This document shows, one piece after another, positions 28,261 through 36,501 of a stretch of 64,000 nucleotides of DNA (the stretch's first letter is position 1; each line of letters starts with the position of its first letter). The position numbers and the translations under genes were made by a program. The stretch is from Lignipirellula cremea (GTDB lineage: Bacteria > Planctomycetota > Planctomycetia > Pirellulales > Pirellulaceae): the NCBI RefSeq assembly GCF_007751035.1, contig NZ_CP036433.1, positions 5,313,001 through 5,377,000 of the forward strand. Reading direction: 5' to 3'. Under the pieces are notes generated by a model. That model ran no database searches. It was not told where the DNA came from and saw nothing but the letters and a program-made list of their open reading frames with translations.

Positions 28261-30516
28261 TCAAGGCTGCGAGTCCAGCGAGACGACCTTGGTGTCGCCC
28301 GGCAACTTTGTGAACAACTGCGGCGTCTGAATGGCGCCGGGGGCTTCTTTTGCCAGGGTATCGGCGACGCCTGACCGGGCGTACTGGAACAGTTCCTCCA
28401 GCGACAGCTTGTGATCGCCGTTGGCGTCGCCGGCTCCTTCGAGAGCCCGCATCACATGGTAGGAAAACACCCCGTGCCGCAGCGATGGAAGCTCCCAGGA
28501 AGTTTCCTGCGGCGAACAGGCAAACATCGCGGCCACGCCCGGCGGTGGATCCTTGACTTGCGGCCATGTGGCGCTGCTGCCTGCCGTCTGGCACGTATCC
28601 ACCAGCAACAACTTCAGACGCGCCGGGCAATCGCCAAGCAGGTCGTATAGGTCGTTGAGAGAGATCAGCGTGCCGGGCTGCCCCGGCTGCGCATCGGCGG
28701 GCAGGTAGCAGTACATCCCCTGGGAGCTGCTACCCATACCCGTGAGGACAATCACCACTTCGTCCTCTTCAATGCATCCAGCCAGGATCTGGGCCAGCTG
28801 GTCGCGGAGATTCGGGCCAGTCGGCGCAAGCTGGGGGTTGTCGGCTTCGCTCCATTGCGTGAGGAGGTGAATGTTCTTCCTGGCGAAGCCGCGTTTGAAC
28901 AGGACTCGCGACATTTCGTCGACGTCGGCCTCGGTATAGTCGAGCTCAACCGTTCCTTCCGGAAAGCGATACGAACGCACGCCCGACAAAAAAGCGAAAC
29001 GCTCTCCCTGGGTCCGCAAGACCGGCGTGGAATCCGCAGTCAGATCGGATGTACCGGTCGCTAATGGCTTCACGTTGCGGTCACGGAAAAGGTAATAGCC
29101 CGCGGTTCCCGCGAAGAGGAGCAACACGAGCGACAGCCGAGCGATCCAGGGCGACCGGCGTCGCGGCCGTTTCTGCTGCGGCACGGGCTCCACCGGCTGC
29201 CCCTGCAGGTAGCGTTCCAGATCGTCGGCCATCGCTGCAGCGGTCGGATAGCGGTCACCCGGTTCTTTCTGCAGACATCGGCGGCAGATGGTGTCCAGCT
29301 CCGGGGGAATCTCCGGGCGCCCCTGGCTGGCGGCGGGAATTTCGTCGAAACGGATTTTGTCGAGCACCCGGGCGAACGAAGCATCACGGAACGGCGTCAC
29401 GCCGGTCAGCAGTTCGTACAGAATCAACCCGAGCGCATGGATGTCAACGGCCGGGCCGATCGTCCTGGAGCCGCCCCAGGCCTGTTCGGGCGACATGTAG
29501 GCCGGGGTGCCGACCATCCCCTCGGCCCCGGTCAGATTCTGGTCGTCAACGAGCGACTTGGCCAGGCCGAAATCGGCGATCCTGGGCGTCAGCTCGGCCA
29601 GTTTTGTCGGCTGGTCGGGCGATGCATTCGAATCCTCCTGGTTCCGATTGACGGTCGAAGCCAGCAGGATATTTGCGGGTTTCAGGTCGCGATGGATGAT
29701 GCCTTGTTGATGGGCAAAGTCGATCGCGCGGGCCAGCGTCGCCACCAGCGCGGCCGACTCGCGCACGCCAGGCGGCTCTTGCTGAATGTGTCGATCCAGG
29801 CCGCCTTCGGGCAGGTATTCCAGCGAGAAATACAGCAGGCCGTTGTGCTCTCCAAAGTCATAAATCTGCACAATGTTGGGATGGGTCAGACGGGCGACCG
29901 CCTGGGCTTCCACCCGGAAGCGAACCAGCGCAATCTGATCGGCCAGCGCGCTTTCGCGAATCATTTTCAAAGCGACCTTCCGCTTGAGATCGCGATGCAT
30001 GGCCAGATAAACGACCCCCATGCCGCCGCGGCCCAGTTCGCCCAGGATGTCGTAACCGGGAATCTGCGGCCAGAACGCCTGCGCTCGATCCGCCGTCGGG
30101 ACGTCGCCGGACTGGGCTTTGTTAATGGCGGCCGTTTGCGGCCCGATGGGAATGGTCGCGTCGGGGTTGGTCCGGTCAAGAGAGGCGATCGCCGGAGCGG
30201 TCCCCTTGACGTCGGCGCCGGCCGATGGTTCGGATAGCGTCGCCAGTAACAGATGGGCCGTAACCTGGCGGGTGACGGCCTGTCCCAGTTGCGGAAACCG
30301 CGCGGCGTACTCTGAGGGCGAGGGCGTCTCGCCCGCTTCTTCTCGCAGCATCAGCTCCGCGCAGATCAGCTCCAGCAAGGCCTCCTCGTCCAGGGAAGAG
30401 TCGGGATTTTCCGCCAGCAGTTGCTCCACCAGCACCGGTTCGTTGTTCTGCCAGCGCGCGGACTGTTCGGCTCGGAGTTCTTCCAGGGGAGAATTTTCAG
30501 GACGGTTCGGAAACAT
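28261..30516 (-). CDS. Ser/Thr protein kinase fused to C-terminal caspase-like (C14) domain with EF-hand
   Basis: 751 residues. Residues ~15-95 form a helical planctomycete kinase N-domain. The kinase (~155-430) is complete: LGRGGMGVVYLA, Lys184, IIHRDLKPAN with Asp276, DFG with Asp315, SPEQAWGG. A single TM segment lies at ~458-478. Residues ~505-740 form a caspase/metacaspase fold: the His block reads VIVLTGMGSSSQGMYCYLPAD, so Met594 occupies the usual catalytic His (GHG) position, while the Cys block LLLVDTCQTAG keeps Cys642. Residues 697-708 (DANGDHKLSLEE) are a complete EF-hand calcium loop. Kinase activity is expected; protease activity is doubtful. It starts 2 nt after an ECF sigma gene, so the two are co-expressed. 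Confidence 0.9.
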   Translation of the reverse strand: MFPNRPENSPLEELRAEQSARWQNNEPVLVEQLLAENPDSSLDEEALLELICAELMLREEAGETPSPSEYAARFPQLGQAVTRQVTAHLLLATLSEPSAGADVKGTAPAIASLDRTNPDATIPIGPQTAAINKAQSGDVPTADRAQAFWPQIPGYDILGELGRGGMGVVYLAMHRDLKRKVALKMIRESALADQIALVRFRVEAQAVARLTHPNIVQIYDFGEHNGLLYFSLEYLPEGGLDRHIQQEPPGVRESAALVATLARAIDFAHQQGIIHRDLKPANILLASTVNRNQEDSNASPDQPTKLAELTPRIADFGLAKSLVDDQNLTGAEGMVGTPAYMSPEQAWGGSRTIGPAVDIHALGLILYELLTGVTPFRDASFARVLDKIRFDEIPAASQGRPEIPPELDTICRRCLQKEPGDRYPTAAAMADDLERYLQGQPVEPVPQQKRPRRRSPWIARLSLVLLLFAGTAGYYLFRDRNVKPLATGTSDLTADSTPVLRTQGERFAFLSGVRSYRFPEGTVELDYTEADVDEMSRVLFKRGFARKNIHLLTQWSEADNPQLAPTGPNLRDQLAQILAGCIEEDEVVIVLTGMGSSSQGMYCYLPADAQPGQPGTLISLNDLYDLLGDCPARLKLLLVDTCQTAGSSATWPQVKDPPPGVAAMFACSPQETSWELPSLRHGVFSYHVMRALEGAGDANGDHKLSLEELFQYARSGVADTLAKEAPGAIQTPQLFTKLPGDTKVVSLDSQP

Positions 30517-30518
30517 GG

Positions 30519-31100
30519 CTACAGCTCCTCCAGGCCGAGTTCTTTGGTCACGCGGTCAAGCGCTCTCGACAGCTTTTTCCGGAGCGAGTCTGGCAGGGCG
30601 TCCAGTTCCAGGGCAATCTCGGCCCAGTCCTTGCCGGCAGCACGAAGATCGGCCAGGCGACGTTCGTCGGGCGTCAATCGCCGGCGCACCTGGGACAGCA
30701 GGTCTTTCTCTTCCGCCAGCTGATCAGGACCCGTGGCGCTTGTGGCGACTTCCCGCAAGGCGGCCGATCCCGCGCCGACGCGGCGCTGATCTCGCTTCTG
30801 AGCATGCAGGCGCCGCACCTGGTCAAGCAGTTTATTCCGGGCCATCACCGTCAGCATGGCCGCCAGGTCGCTGGGCTGGGAGAGATCAAATTCGCCGGCT
30901 GCCACGCGGACAAAGAAATTCGCAAAGACCGACTGGCAGACATCGACTGAATCCAGCACCCGCCGTAATCGTGGATCAGTCAGACGCACACGGACCGCCC
31001 TGCGAATCTCGGGTTCAAACTGCTGCACCAGTTCTTGCGCGGCCTGCTGATCGCCCTCGCCAATACGGCGAAGCAGATCGGATAATTGGCTGTCGATCAT
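30519..31100 (-). CDS. ECF-type RNA polymerase sigma factor
   Basis: 193 residues from ATG 31100; the frame opens 96 nt earlier but without homology. Region 2 pattern: AAQELVQQFEPEIRRAVRVRL, then DSVDVCQSVFANFFVRV and LAAMLTVMARNKLLDQVRR. Region 4: LTPDERRLADLRAAGKDWAEIALEL followed by a basic recognition helix (DSLRKKLSRALDRVTKELGL). This is the type of ECF factor that planctomycetes encode directly before Ser/Thr kinases. Here the kinase-caspase gene begins two nucleotides after the stop. No anti-sigma gene is present, so the kinase may control sigma activity by phosphorylation; that is inference from synteny. Confidence 0.92.
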   Translation of the reverse strand: MIDSQLSDLLRRIGEGDQQAAQELVQQFEPEIRRAVRVRLTDPRLRRVLDSVDVCQSVFANFFVRVAAGEFDLSQPSDLAAMLTVMARNKLLDQVRRLHAQKRDQRRVGAGSAALREVATSATGPDQLAEEKDLLSQVRRRLTPDERRLADLRAAGKDWAEIALELDALPDSLRKKLSRALDRVTKELGLEEL

Positions 31101-31234
31101 AACCTGCACTGCAGTTGCTGGCGGTCGCAGAAAATTATTTTCGCACTCTGTCCGCCAGGCGTCGCGGTTTCCGTTGGTAGGAATAGAGGAGGCCAATCCG
31201 GCTTCCCGCCTTCACACCCTCAGGGAGTATAGCA

Positions 31235-31729
31235 ATGCCACGTTACCCTTACCAATACGGCAGTCTGAAACTAGCCTTGGCCCTCGCTTTTTTAATCCCC
31301 TGGGGATCGACCGCCCTGGCAGCGGAAGCAGATCCGGCCCCGCTTGTTGACCTTCCCTATGCGGTCTGGAGCAGCAGCGGATGCTCGCGCAGTATGCAAC
31401 TGGAGAAGCAGACGGCTACTGTCGATGAAGCGTGTCGGCTGGCCAGAGATCTGCGAGCCAGCCGCTCGTTTGTGATGATCCTCTCCGGCGACAGCGGATT
31501 TTCCTCCGCCCTGAAAGTCCTGCGGAGCCAGCAAAGCGGTACGCCCGTCGATTGCGAGCGCGTTACCCAGTACGAGCAGCGTTGCCGCAGCGGCTGGCAG
31601 GCTTTGGTCCCTGCCCCGGGCGACGACCGTCCTGCCGCAGAGATCGCGGCGGAAACACGGCCGGCGGCCGGCATCACAGAGTCCGTCTACCACTTCGCCC
31701 CGCAGCCAGGTTCCGCGGCGGTTGACTAA
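31235..31729 (+). CDS. Small secreted protein of unknown function
   Basis: 164 residues, ATG with GGGAG nine bases upstream. A clear signal peptide (LKLALALAFLIPWGSTALA, cleavage near residue 30) predicts export. The mature part starts with a Cys (SSSGCSR) and has further Cys residues at CRLAR, DCERV and RCRSG, so it may contain disulfides. The C-terminal ~35 residues are Ala/Pro-rich and probably unstructured. I recognise no family. It is divergent from the ECF sigma gene, sharing a 134-bp intergenic region, so the two may be co-regulated. Confidence 0.6.
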   Translation: MPRYPYQYGSLKLALALAFLIPWGSTALAAEADPAPLVDLPYAVWSSSGCSRSMQLEKQTATVDEACRLARDLRASRSFVMILSGDSGFSSALKVLRSQQSGTPVDCERVTQYEQRCRSGWQALVPAPGDDRPAAEIAAETRPAAGITESVYHFAPQPGSAAVD

Positions 31730-31774
31730 CAGACGGAACTCGCCCCGGTGGCGGGCGTGCTATTCCACGACAGG

Positions 31775-32485
31775 CTACCTGATCGGTCCCCAGATTTCCT
31801 GCAGCAGGGCGTACATGGTCGGGTCGTGTTCTTTCAGCTCGGCCCGTACAAACGGATAGAAGTCATTGACGCCAAAGTAGGCTTCGGTCGCTTCCGCAAA
31901 GTATTCCTTGTGGTTGGTCAACCCGTAGTGACGGACCTTTTTACCAGTGAAGAGCAGCACCTCTTCGTAGAGTTTGGCTTCCTTGGCGCTGTCGTACGCT
32001 GCGATCACTTCGGCATTGTCAAAGCTGAGCACCTGGTCGTGGTAGGCATGGGCCAGTTCGTGCAGCACCACGTAGGGATGCTTGGCCCAGGTGCGCGGGT
32101 CGTAGAGTGCCTTGGCGCGGGGAATGTGAACGTGCTTTGCCAGCCGCGGGTCGTGGTTGTTGGCTTTGAGCCAGCCGCGATCGGGGTGGTACTGCATGTT
32201 GCCCAGCTTGCCTTCTAGCTCGATCCAGATCGGCAACGCCTGCAGCTGGTCGCAGCGGTCTTTGGGCACGATGTACTTCACCCGCTGCAGATGATTGGCC
32301 AGGGCGGCGAACGCCTGGGTTGCGATCTCTTCGTTCTCTTTCTTGAGTAACTGGGGGTCGACCTTCACCGTCCAGCCTTCGATCTCTTTTTCGATCGGGT
32401 CATAGAAGACGGCCTCGTCCTCCGCCAGGCAAGCGGTGGTTGGGATCAGGGCGAGCAGCAGAACGGGCAGCAGCAGGTGTCGCAT
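31775..32485 (-). CDS. Secreted zinc metallopeptidase-like protein (HELAH, anthrax-lethal-factor-like fold)
   Basis: 236 residues from ATG 32485, directly before the signal peptide (LLLPVLLLALIPTTACLA); an upstream TTG would add 18 residues before it. The zinc motif is HELAH in VVLHELAHAYHDQ, followed by a downstream glutamate-rich block EYFAEATEAYF that supplies the third ligand in gluzincins of the ATLF type. An EIEGWTVKVDPQLL segment near the N-terminus is typical of the planctomycete members. It is predicted to be an exported metallopeptidase of unknown substrate. It lies 57 nt downstream of the nitrilase-family gene on the same strand. Confidence 0.82.
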   Translation of the reverse strand: MRHLLLPVLLLALIPTTACLAEDEAVFYDPIEKEIEGWTVKVDPQLLKKENEEIATQAFAALANHLQRVKYIVPKDRCDQLQALPIWIELEGKLGNMQYHPDRGWLKANNHDPRLAKHVHIPRAKALYDPRTWAKHPYVVLHELAHAYHDQVLSFDNAEVIAAYDSAKEAKLYEEVLLFTGKKVRHYGLTNHKEYFAEATEAYFGVNDFYPFVRAELKEHDPTMYALLQEIWGPIR

Positions 32486-32542
32486 CGAGGGGCGCCTAAC
32501 AAGGAGAAGAATCGAGGAGGAAGAGGAAAGCCCAGGCAACCG

Positions 32543-33433
32543 TCAATCGGCAGACGACGCCTCGGCGGCAGACGGACGGGAACCTGCCGCAGCGGTCGGT
32601 TCGAGGAGGCGGCCGTAAAACTCGGGCCGGCGATCATGAATGCGATCGACGATATCCTCGTGCGGCGTTCGCACCAGCCGTTTGGTGCGGGCCTTGCGCG
32701 TGTCGATCACCCCGCGGACGATCTGCGGATCGGCATGCGGCGCGTCAGCAATCGTGGCGCCGCGCGGATCGCACAGCCGGCTGCGTCCGATAAAGGAAAC
32801 GCCCCGCTCCACGCCGATGCGATCGACCGCCAGGAAGTACACGGTGTTCTCGGCCGCCCGCGTGTTACTGCCGTGGAGGGCGCTCATTTCCGCGCCAGGC
32901 GGCCAGTTGGTGGGCAGAATGATCAGATCGGCTCCGTCCAGCGCCAGGCAGCGGCTGGCTTCGGGAAAGGAGCCGTCGTAGCAGATCAGCATCCCGACTT
33001 TGAGCCCGCCGATGTCATGCACGGCGAAAGGCTGGTCGCCAGGCGTGGTATAGCGATCGACGCCCAGAAACGGCAGATGCACCTTGCGATAAACGCCGAC
33101 AATGCCTGCGGGGCCGATCAGCACACACACGTTGAACAGGTCGTCCCCGGTATCTTCCAGCATGCCGAACGCGACGTACACGCCATGTTCCGCACAGACC
33201 TGGGCCATGGCGTCGGTCGCCGGACCGGGAATCGTCTGGGCGTGCGGCCGGGCTTCGTCCAGACGGGTGAAGCAGTAACCGGCCAGGGCGCACTCAGGAA
33301 AGACGGTCAAATGCACGCCGTCTGCCGCCGTCTGTCGCAAGGCGGCGAGCATCGACGCCAGATTGACGTCGGCCTGTCCCAGTTGGACATCCATCTGCAC
33401 GCCGGCAACCGAAAATTCATAGGGGGTCGACAT
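32543..33433 (-). CDS. Carbon-nitrogen hydrolase (nitrilase superfamily amidase)
   Basis: 296 residues. The catalytic triad is complete: Glu47 (LTVFPECALAGY), Lys117 (VYRKVHLPFLG) and Cys151 (VGMLICYDGSFPE). RAAENTVYFLAVDRIG is another conserved block. These enzymes hydrolyse amides or N-carbamoyl compounds in the cytoplasm; the substrate is not evident. The C-terminal ~35 residues (Ala/Ser/Pro-rich) extend past the fold. It precedes the HELAH metallopeptidase gene with 57 nt between and may share its transcript. Confidence 0.93.
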   Translation of the reverse strand: MSTPYEFSVAGVQMDVQLGQADVNLASMLAALRQTAADGVHLTVFPECALAGYCFTRLDEARPHAQTIPGPATDAMAQVCAEHGVYVAFGMLEDTGDDLFNVCVLIGPAGIVGVYRKVHLPFLGVDRYTTPGDQPFAVHDIGGLKVGMLICYDGSFPEASRCLALDGADLIILPTNWPPGAEMSALHGSNTRAAENTVYFLAVDRIGVERGVSFIGRSRLCDPRGATIADAPHADPQIVRGVIDTRKARTKRLVRTPHEDIVDRIHDRRPEFYGRLLEPTAAAGSRPSAAEASSAD

Positions 33434-33554
33434 GCAAAATCACCAAGTTGCAATAACAGCAGTTGCGAATCGAATGGGCGCCGCCCCCACACGTTCCAGG
33501 AACCAGAACGCGGCAAACGACGGATGGCGCCGATCCCGGCGACAAATGACGGCG

Positions 33555-34484
33555 TTATTCGCCCAGGTCTTCGATCGCGGAAAGGATTGCCGAACGGGTC
33601 TCGCCCGTGGCGCGGGTGGCGGCCTGTCGATAGTAAATCCGGGCGACGCCTGCTTTACCGGCGGCGACGGCGCCCCGTGCTTTTTCCACCAGGGCTTCGA
33701 TCTCGGCCTGTTCGGCGGCCGCTTCTTCGGCCAACTGGTTCGCCCGTTGCAGTTTGATGGCGGCGACGCTCAAGTCGCCATGCTCGGCCGAACTGGCCGG
33801 CGCGGCGGCGACCCGGGCGGCGGCCCGTTCTTCAGCCGTCAGCTGGGGACGGACTTGCGGCGCCCCGAGTCGCGGGCCTGCTCCCCGGGCGGCGTCTTCG
33901 TGGATCCGCTGCACGGCCAGATCCAGCGGGCTGGGGCCTTGCGACGGAACGGGCGGAAAGAACGCGGCTGCGGCCGGCAATCGCACGGGCACGTACCCGC
34001 GTCCTACGACCGGAACGACGCCCGTCACAAACGGCGTTTGCGAAGTATCAATGAACGTGCCGGTGCCACCGTTCATGATGGTGACATTCGGTGTTTGGCT
34101 GACCAGACTTCGCTGGCTGCCCTGGCTGAACGACAGATTGCCAAGCCCGCCGACACCGTTGCCAAACGCTCCGATGCCAAGATTTCCGTTGGCGCCGGGG
34201 TTGTAGCCGCCAAAAGGCGGAATAGCCGAACCGGCGCTGTTCTGGGTGAACGGGATCGCCCCGCCCATGATCAGGTTGCCGAACGGGTCGATGCCGACAA
34301 TGCGGGAGCCGGAACCGCCTCCGCCGCCGCCAAAGAAGAAGTTGAAATTGCCGCCAATATTCTCGTAAAAGCTATCGTTAGCCTGGACGTAAGGTGTTGA
34401 GATATTGATCTGCTGGGCGGACGCTGTCCCCAGGAGCAGCAGCCCCCAAAGGAACAAAGGCGCCGTATAAACGATTCGCGCCAT
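33555..34484 (-). CDS. Secreted Gly/Asn-rich protein of unknown function
   Basis: 309 residues from ATG 34484, preceded by AGGAG at 8 nt and by a strong promoter-like sequence; the open frame continues upstream through the promoter, so that part is not coding. Signal peptide: FLWGLLLLGTASAQ. The mature protein begins with a low-complexity region containing FFFGGGGGGSGS and several GNLG/FGNGVGGLGN repeats (residues ~45-125), then a Pro-rich linker and a C-terminal Ala/Glu-rich helix (~215-309; KLQRANQLAEEAAAEQAEIEAL) that could form a coiled coil. No family is recognised. A structural or surface role is a guess. Confidence 0.7.
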   Translation of the reverse strand: MARIVYTAPLFLWGLLLLGTASAQQINISTPYVQANDSFYENIGGNFNFFFGGGGGGSGSRIVGIDPFGNLIMGGAIPFTQNSAGSAIPPFGGYNPGANGNLGIGAFGNGVGGLGNLSFSQGSQRSLVSQTPNVTIMNGGTGTFIDTSQTPFVTGVVPVVGRGYVPVRLPAAAAFFPPVPSQGPSPLDLAVQRIHEDAARGAGPRLGAPQVRPQLTAEERAAARVAAAPASSAEHGDLSVAAIKLQRANQLAEEAAAEQAEIEALVEKARGAVAAGKAGVARIYYRQAATRATGETRSAILSAIEDLGE

Positions 34485-34522
34485 GATTCGATCTCCTCTC
34501 CCGTGTGAATGGCCCCTGGCCG

Positions 34523-34552
34523 ATTGTAGTGGTTTCCGCAAGCCATCGTCAA
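34523..34552 (-). promoter_or_regulatory. Sigma70-type promoter for the Gly-rich secreted protein
   Basis: Reading the minus strand, TTGACG (34552-34547) and TACAAT (34528-34523) are separated by 18 bp, matching the consensus at 5/6 in both boxes. Transcription would start near 34516, about 30 nt before the ATG at 34484. This is one of the best promoter matches in the window. Confidence 0.6.
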
Positions 34553-34693
34553 TCGAATTGACGACATACGTCGGGCAATCTGGCCGCCGTCGTTTTGGCC
34601 GCCGGGTTTCAGGCGCCTCCGCCCACAAGGTTTCTCTGGCCGGCAGGAACGGCAATTAAAGGGTTCATATTCGGCCCGGCAAGGGACGTTCGG

Positions 34694-34722
34694 TTGGCCA
34701 GGACGAGAACGTGCGTTAAACT
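34694..34722 (+). promoter_or_regulatory. Possible promoter for the adenine methylase gene
   Basis: TTGGCC (34694-34699) and TAAACT (34717-34722) lie 17 bp apart and 47 bp before the methylase ATG. Each box matches consensus at 4/6. The -10 box is identical to the candidate before the ECF sigma gene at 24174. Confidence 0.35.
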
Positions 34723-34769
34723 GCCAGCACCCAGATTCAAATGCCAAACAAAAGCGGACAGCCTCGACC

Positions 34770-35591
34770 ATGATTGCGAAAAAGCGACTGACGCCGCCGC
34801 TCAAGTGGCATGGCGGCAAGCATTACCTTGCCAAAACGATCATCCAGAAGATGCCGCCACACATCCATTATGTCGAGGCGTTTTTCGGCGGCGGCTCCGT
34901 GCTTCTGCAGAAGGACTACGAGAATGTGTCCGAGGTCGTCAACGATGTCCATTCGGAACTGACTAACTTCTGGAAAGTACTGCAGGATGCGGAAAAGTTC
35001 GCCGTGTTGCAGCGCCGGCTGGAAGTCACGCCGTTCTCGCAGACCGAATGGAAAGAGGCGGCCGAGCCGACCGACGATCCCATCGAGAACGCCGTTCGCT
35101 TCTTTATTCGCTGCCGGCAATCGCATGCCGGCCGCAGCACGTCCTTTGCTCCAATGAGCCGGACCCGGACCCGTCGCGCCATGAACGAACAGGCTTCCGC
35201 CTGGATGGGAGCCGTCGAAGGACTGGCCGAAGTCGCCCAGCGCCTGCGGCGGGTCGTGATCTTCAATGACAACGCCCTCAAGGTGATCCGCACCGAGGAC
35301 GGCCCGCATACCCTGTTCTATCTGGACCCGCCGTACCTGGCCGAAACGCGGGCGAATCCCCAGGTGTACGAATTTGAAATGTCGCTGGAAGAGCACGAAG
35401 CGCTGCTCGACACGATTGTCCAATGCGAAGGGAAAGTGCTGCTCTCCGGCTATCCCAGCGAGCTCTACGACACGCGGCTCAAAGGCTGGGAAAAGTTCGA
35501 TATCGAGATCGACAACAAAGCGTCCAACGCCAAAAGCAAACGCGTCATGACCGAGCGACTGTGGATGAACTACGACCCGGAATCTGTTTGA
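34770..35591 (+). CDS. D12-class DNA N6-adenine methyltransferase (Dam-like), solitary
   Basis: 273 residues. The family N-terminal motif KWHGGKHYLA (residues 12-21) with the following VEAFFGGGSVLL block binds AdoMet, and DPPY (186-189) in LFYLDPPYLAETR is the catalytic motif IV. Order of motifs is that of class alpha (D12) enzymes such as Dam and phage methylases. No restriction endonuclease or other restriction-modification gene lies beside it, so it is a solitary methylase, possibly regulatory or a relic of a mobile element. Recognition sequence cannot be told from the protein. Repeat-rich DNA follows its stop codon. Confidence 0.9.
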   Translation: MIAKKRLTPPLKWHGGKHYLAKTIIQKMPPHIHYVEAFFGGGSVLLQKDYENVSEVVNDVHSELTNFWKVLQDAEKFAVLQRRLEVTPFSQTEWKEAAEPTDDPIENAVRFFIRCRQSHAGRSTSFAPMSRTRTRRAMNEQASAWMGAVEGLAEVAQRLRRVVIFNDNALKVIRTEDGPHTLFYLDPPYLAETRANPQVYEFEMSLEEHEALLDTIVQCEGKVLLSGYPSELYDTRLKGWEKFDIEIDNKASNAKSKRVMTERLWMNYDPESV

Positions 35592-35607
35592 GCCCTGGGC
35601 TGGATCT

Positions 35608-35716
35608 GTCGTTTTGCTCGGAACGAGAATTTTTTGACGGACGGAAGTCGACAGCCAGTCGTCTCTTGCTCCGCGAAAGTACGCGTCCTTTCACGGAGTG
35701 AAAGTCGACTGTCCAG
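35608..35716. repeat. Intergenic palindromic repeat cluster (copy A)
   Basis: Between the methylase and the amidotransferase genes. Positions 35640-35674, read on the minus strand, match 40445-40479 at 32 of 35 bases. Next to it, 35688-35704 is a perfect hairpin, CTTTCAC-GGA-GTGAAAG. The flank AGTACGCGTC recurs as AGTATGCGTC near 40508. These are dispersed REP-like elements, present in both orientations. Confidence 0.7.
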
Positions 35717-35718
35717 CG

Positions 35719-35747
35719 TCTGTACGTCTTCAGAACGACGTACCAGA
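35719..35747. repeat. Inverted repeat / hairpin 3' of the amidotransferase gene
   Basis: Stem GTACGTC/GACGTAC extended by TCT(G)/CAGA with a one-base bulge, loop of about 8 nt. It lies 28 bp beyond the stop of the minus-strand amidotransferase gene and 127 bp after the methylase stop. No T-run follows on either strand, so a terminator role is uncertain. Confidence 0.45.
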
Positions 35748-35774
35748 ATCAAGCAGTGCTTCTGATGGCATTCC

Positions 35775-36371
35775 TCAAGCGACAGCGTTCGCCTGGGCCA
35801 GGAAGCGGCCGAGCAGAGTGGGGCCGCACTCGGTCAGGAAGCTCTCCGGGTGAAACTGCCAGCCTTCCATTGGATGCTCTCGATGGCGGATGCCCATGAT
35901 TTCCCGCGATCCGTCGGGGGCGTCGGCCCAGGCGGAGACTTCAAAATCGGGGTTTAGCGTGTCGGGCTGAATGACCAGACTATGGTATCGGGTGGCGATA
36001 AACGGGTTGGGCAGGTCGGCGAACAGTCCTTTGCCGTCGTGGTGGATCTGATCGGTTTTGCCGTGCATCAGCCGGAGCGCCCTGACGATCGTCCCGCCGG
36101 TGGCCTGGCCGATGGATTGATGCCCCAGGCAAACGCCCAGGATCGGCAGCTTCCCCATGAAGTGCTCGGCGCAAGCGACCGAGACGCCCGCTTCGTTGGG
36201 GGTGCAAGGGCCGGGAGAAATAATCAGATGCGACGGCGCCATCGCCTCGATCTGCTCGACCGTAATTTTGTCGTTCCGAAAAACCTTGATCGATAGCGTG
36301 GGGTCAATCTCGCCCAGCCGCTGCACCAGGTTGTAGGTGAACGAATCGTAATTGTCGATTACCAGGATCAT
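35775..36371 (-). CDS. trpG/pabA: Anthranilate/aminodeoxychorismate synthase glutamine amidotransferase subunit
   Basis: 198 residues, the normal size for a single-domain class I glutamine amidotransferase. Start MILVIDNYDSFTYNL and the oxyanion strand LIISPGPCTPNEAG are diagnostic of TrpG/PabA. The triad is Cys81 (LGVCLGHQ), His174 and Glu176 (WQFHPES). It supplies ammonia from glutamine to the TrpE or PabB chorismate-processing subunit, which is not encoded next to it. TrpG and PabA roles cannot be separated from sequence alone and one protein may serve both. Confidence 0.93.
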   Translation of the reverse strand: MILVIDNYDSFTYNLVQRLGEIDPTLSIKVFRNDKITVEQIEAMAPSHLIISPGPCTPNEAGVSVACAEHFMGKLPILGVCLGHQSIGQATGGTIVRALRLMHGKTDQIHHDGKGLFADLPNPFIATRYHSLVIQPDTLNPDFEVSAWADAPDGSREIMGIRHREHPMEGWQFHPESFLTECGPTLLGRFLAQANAVA

Positions 36372-36501
36372 CGGCCCGTCGCTCTGGGATTGGCAGAAAC
36401 GTTGCGTGCAGGAACAGGTTTTAGTGTACCGTGCGATCGCCCCGCCGGGTAAGGGTCGGCAGACGATTCCGCGCGTTCGTTACTCTCCGCTTTCGACTTG
36501 A

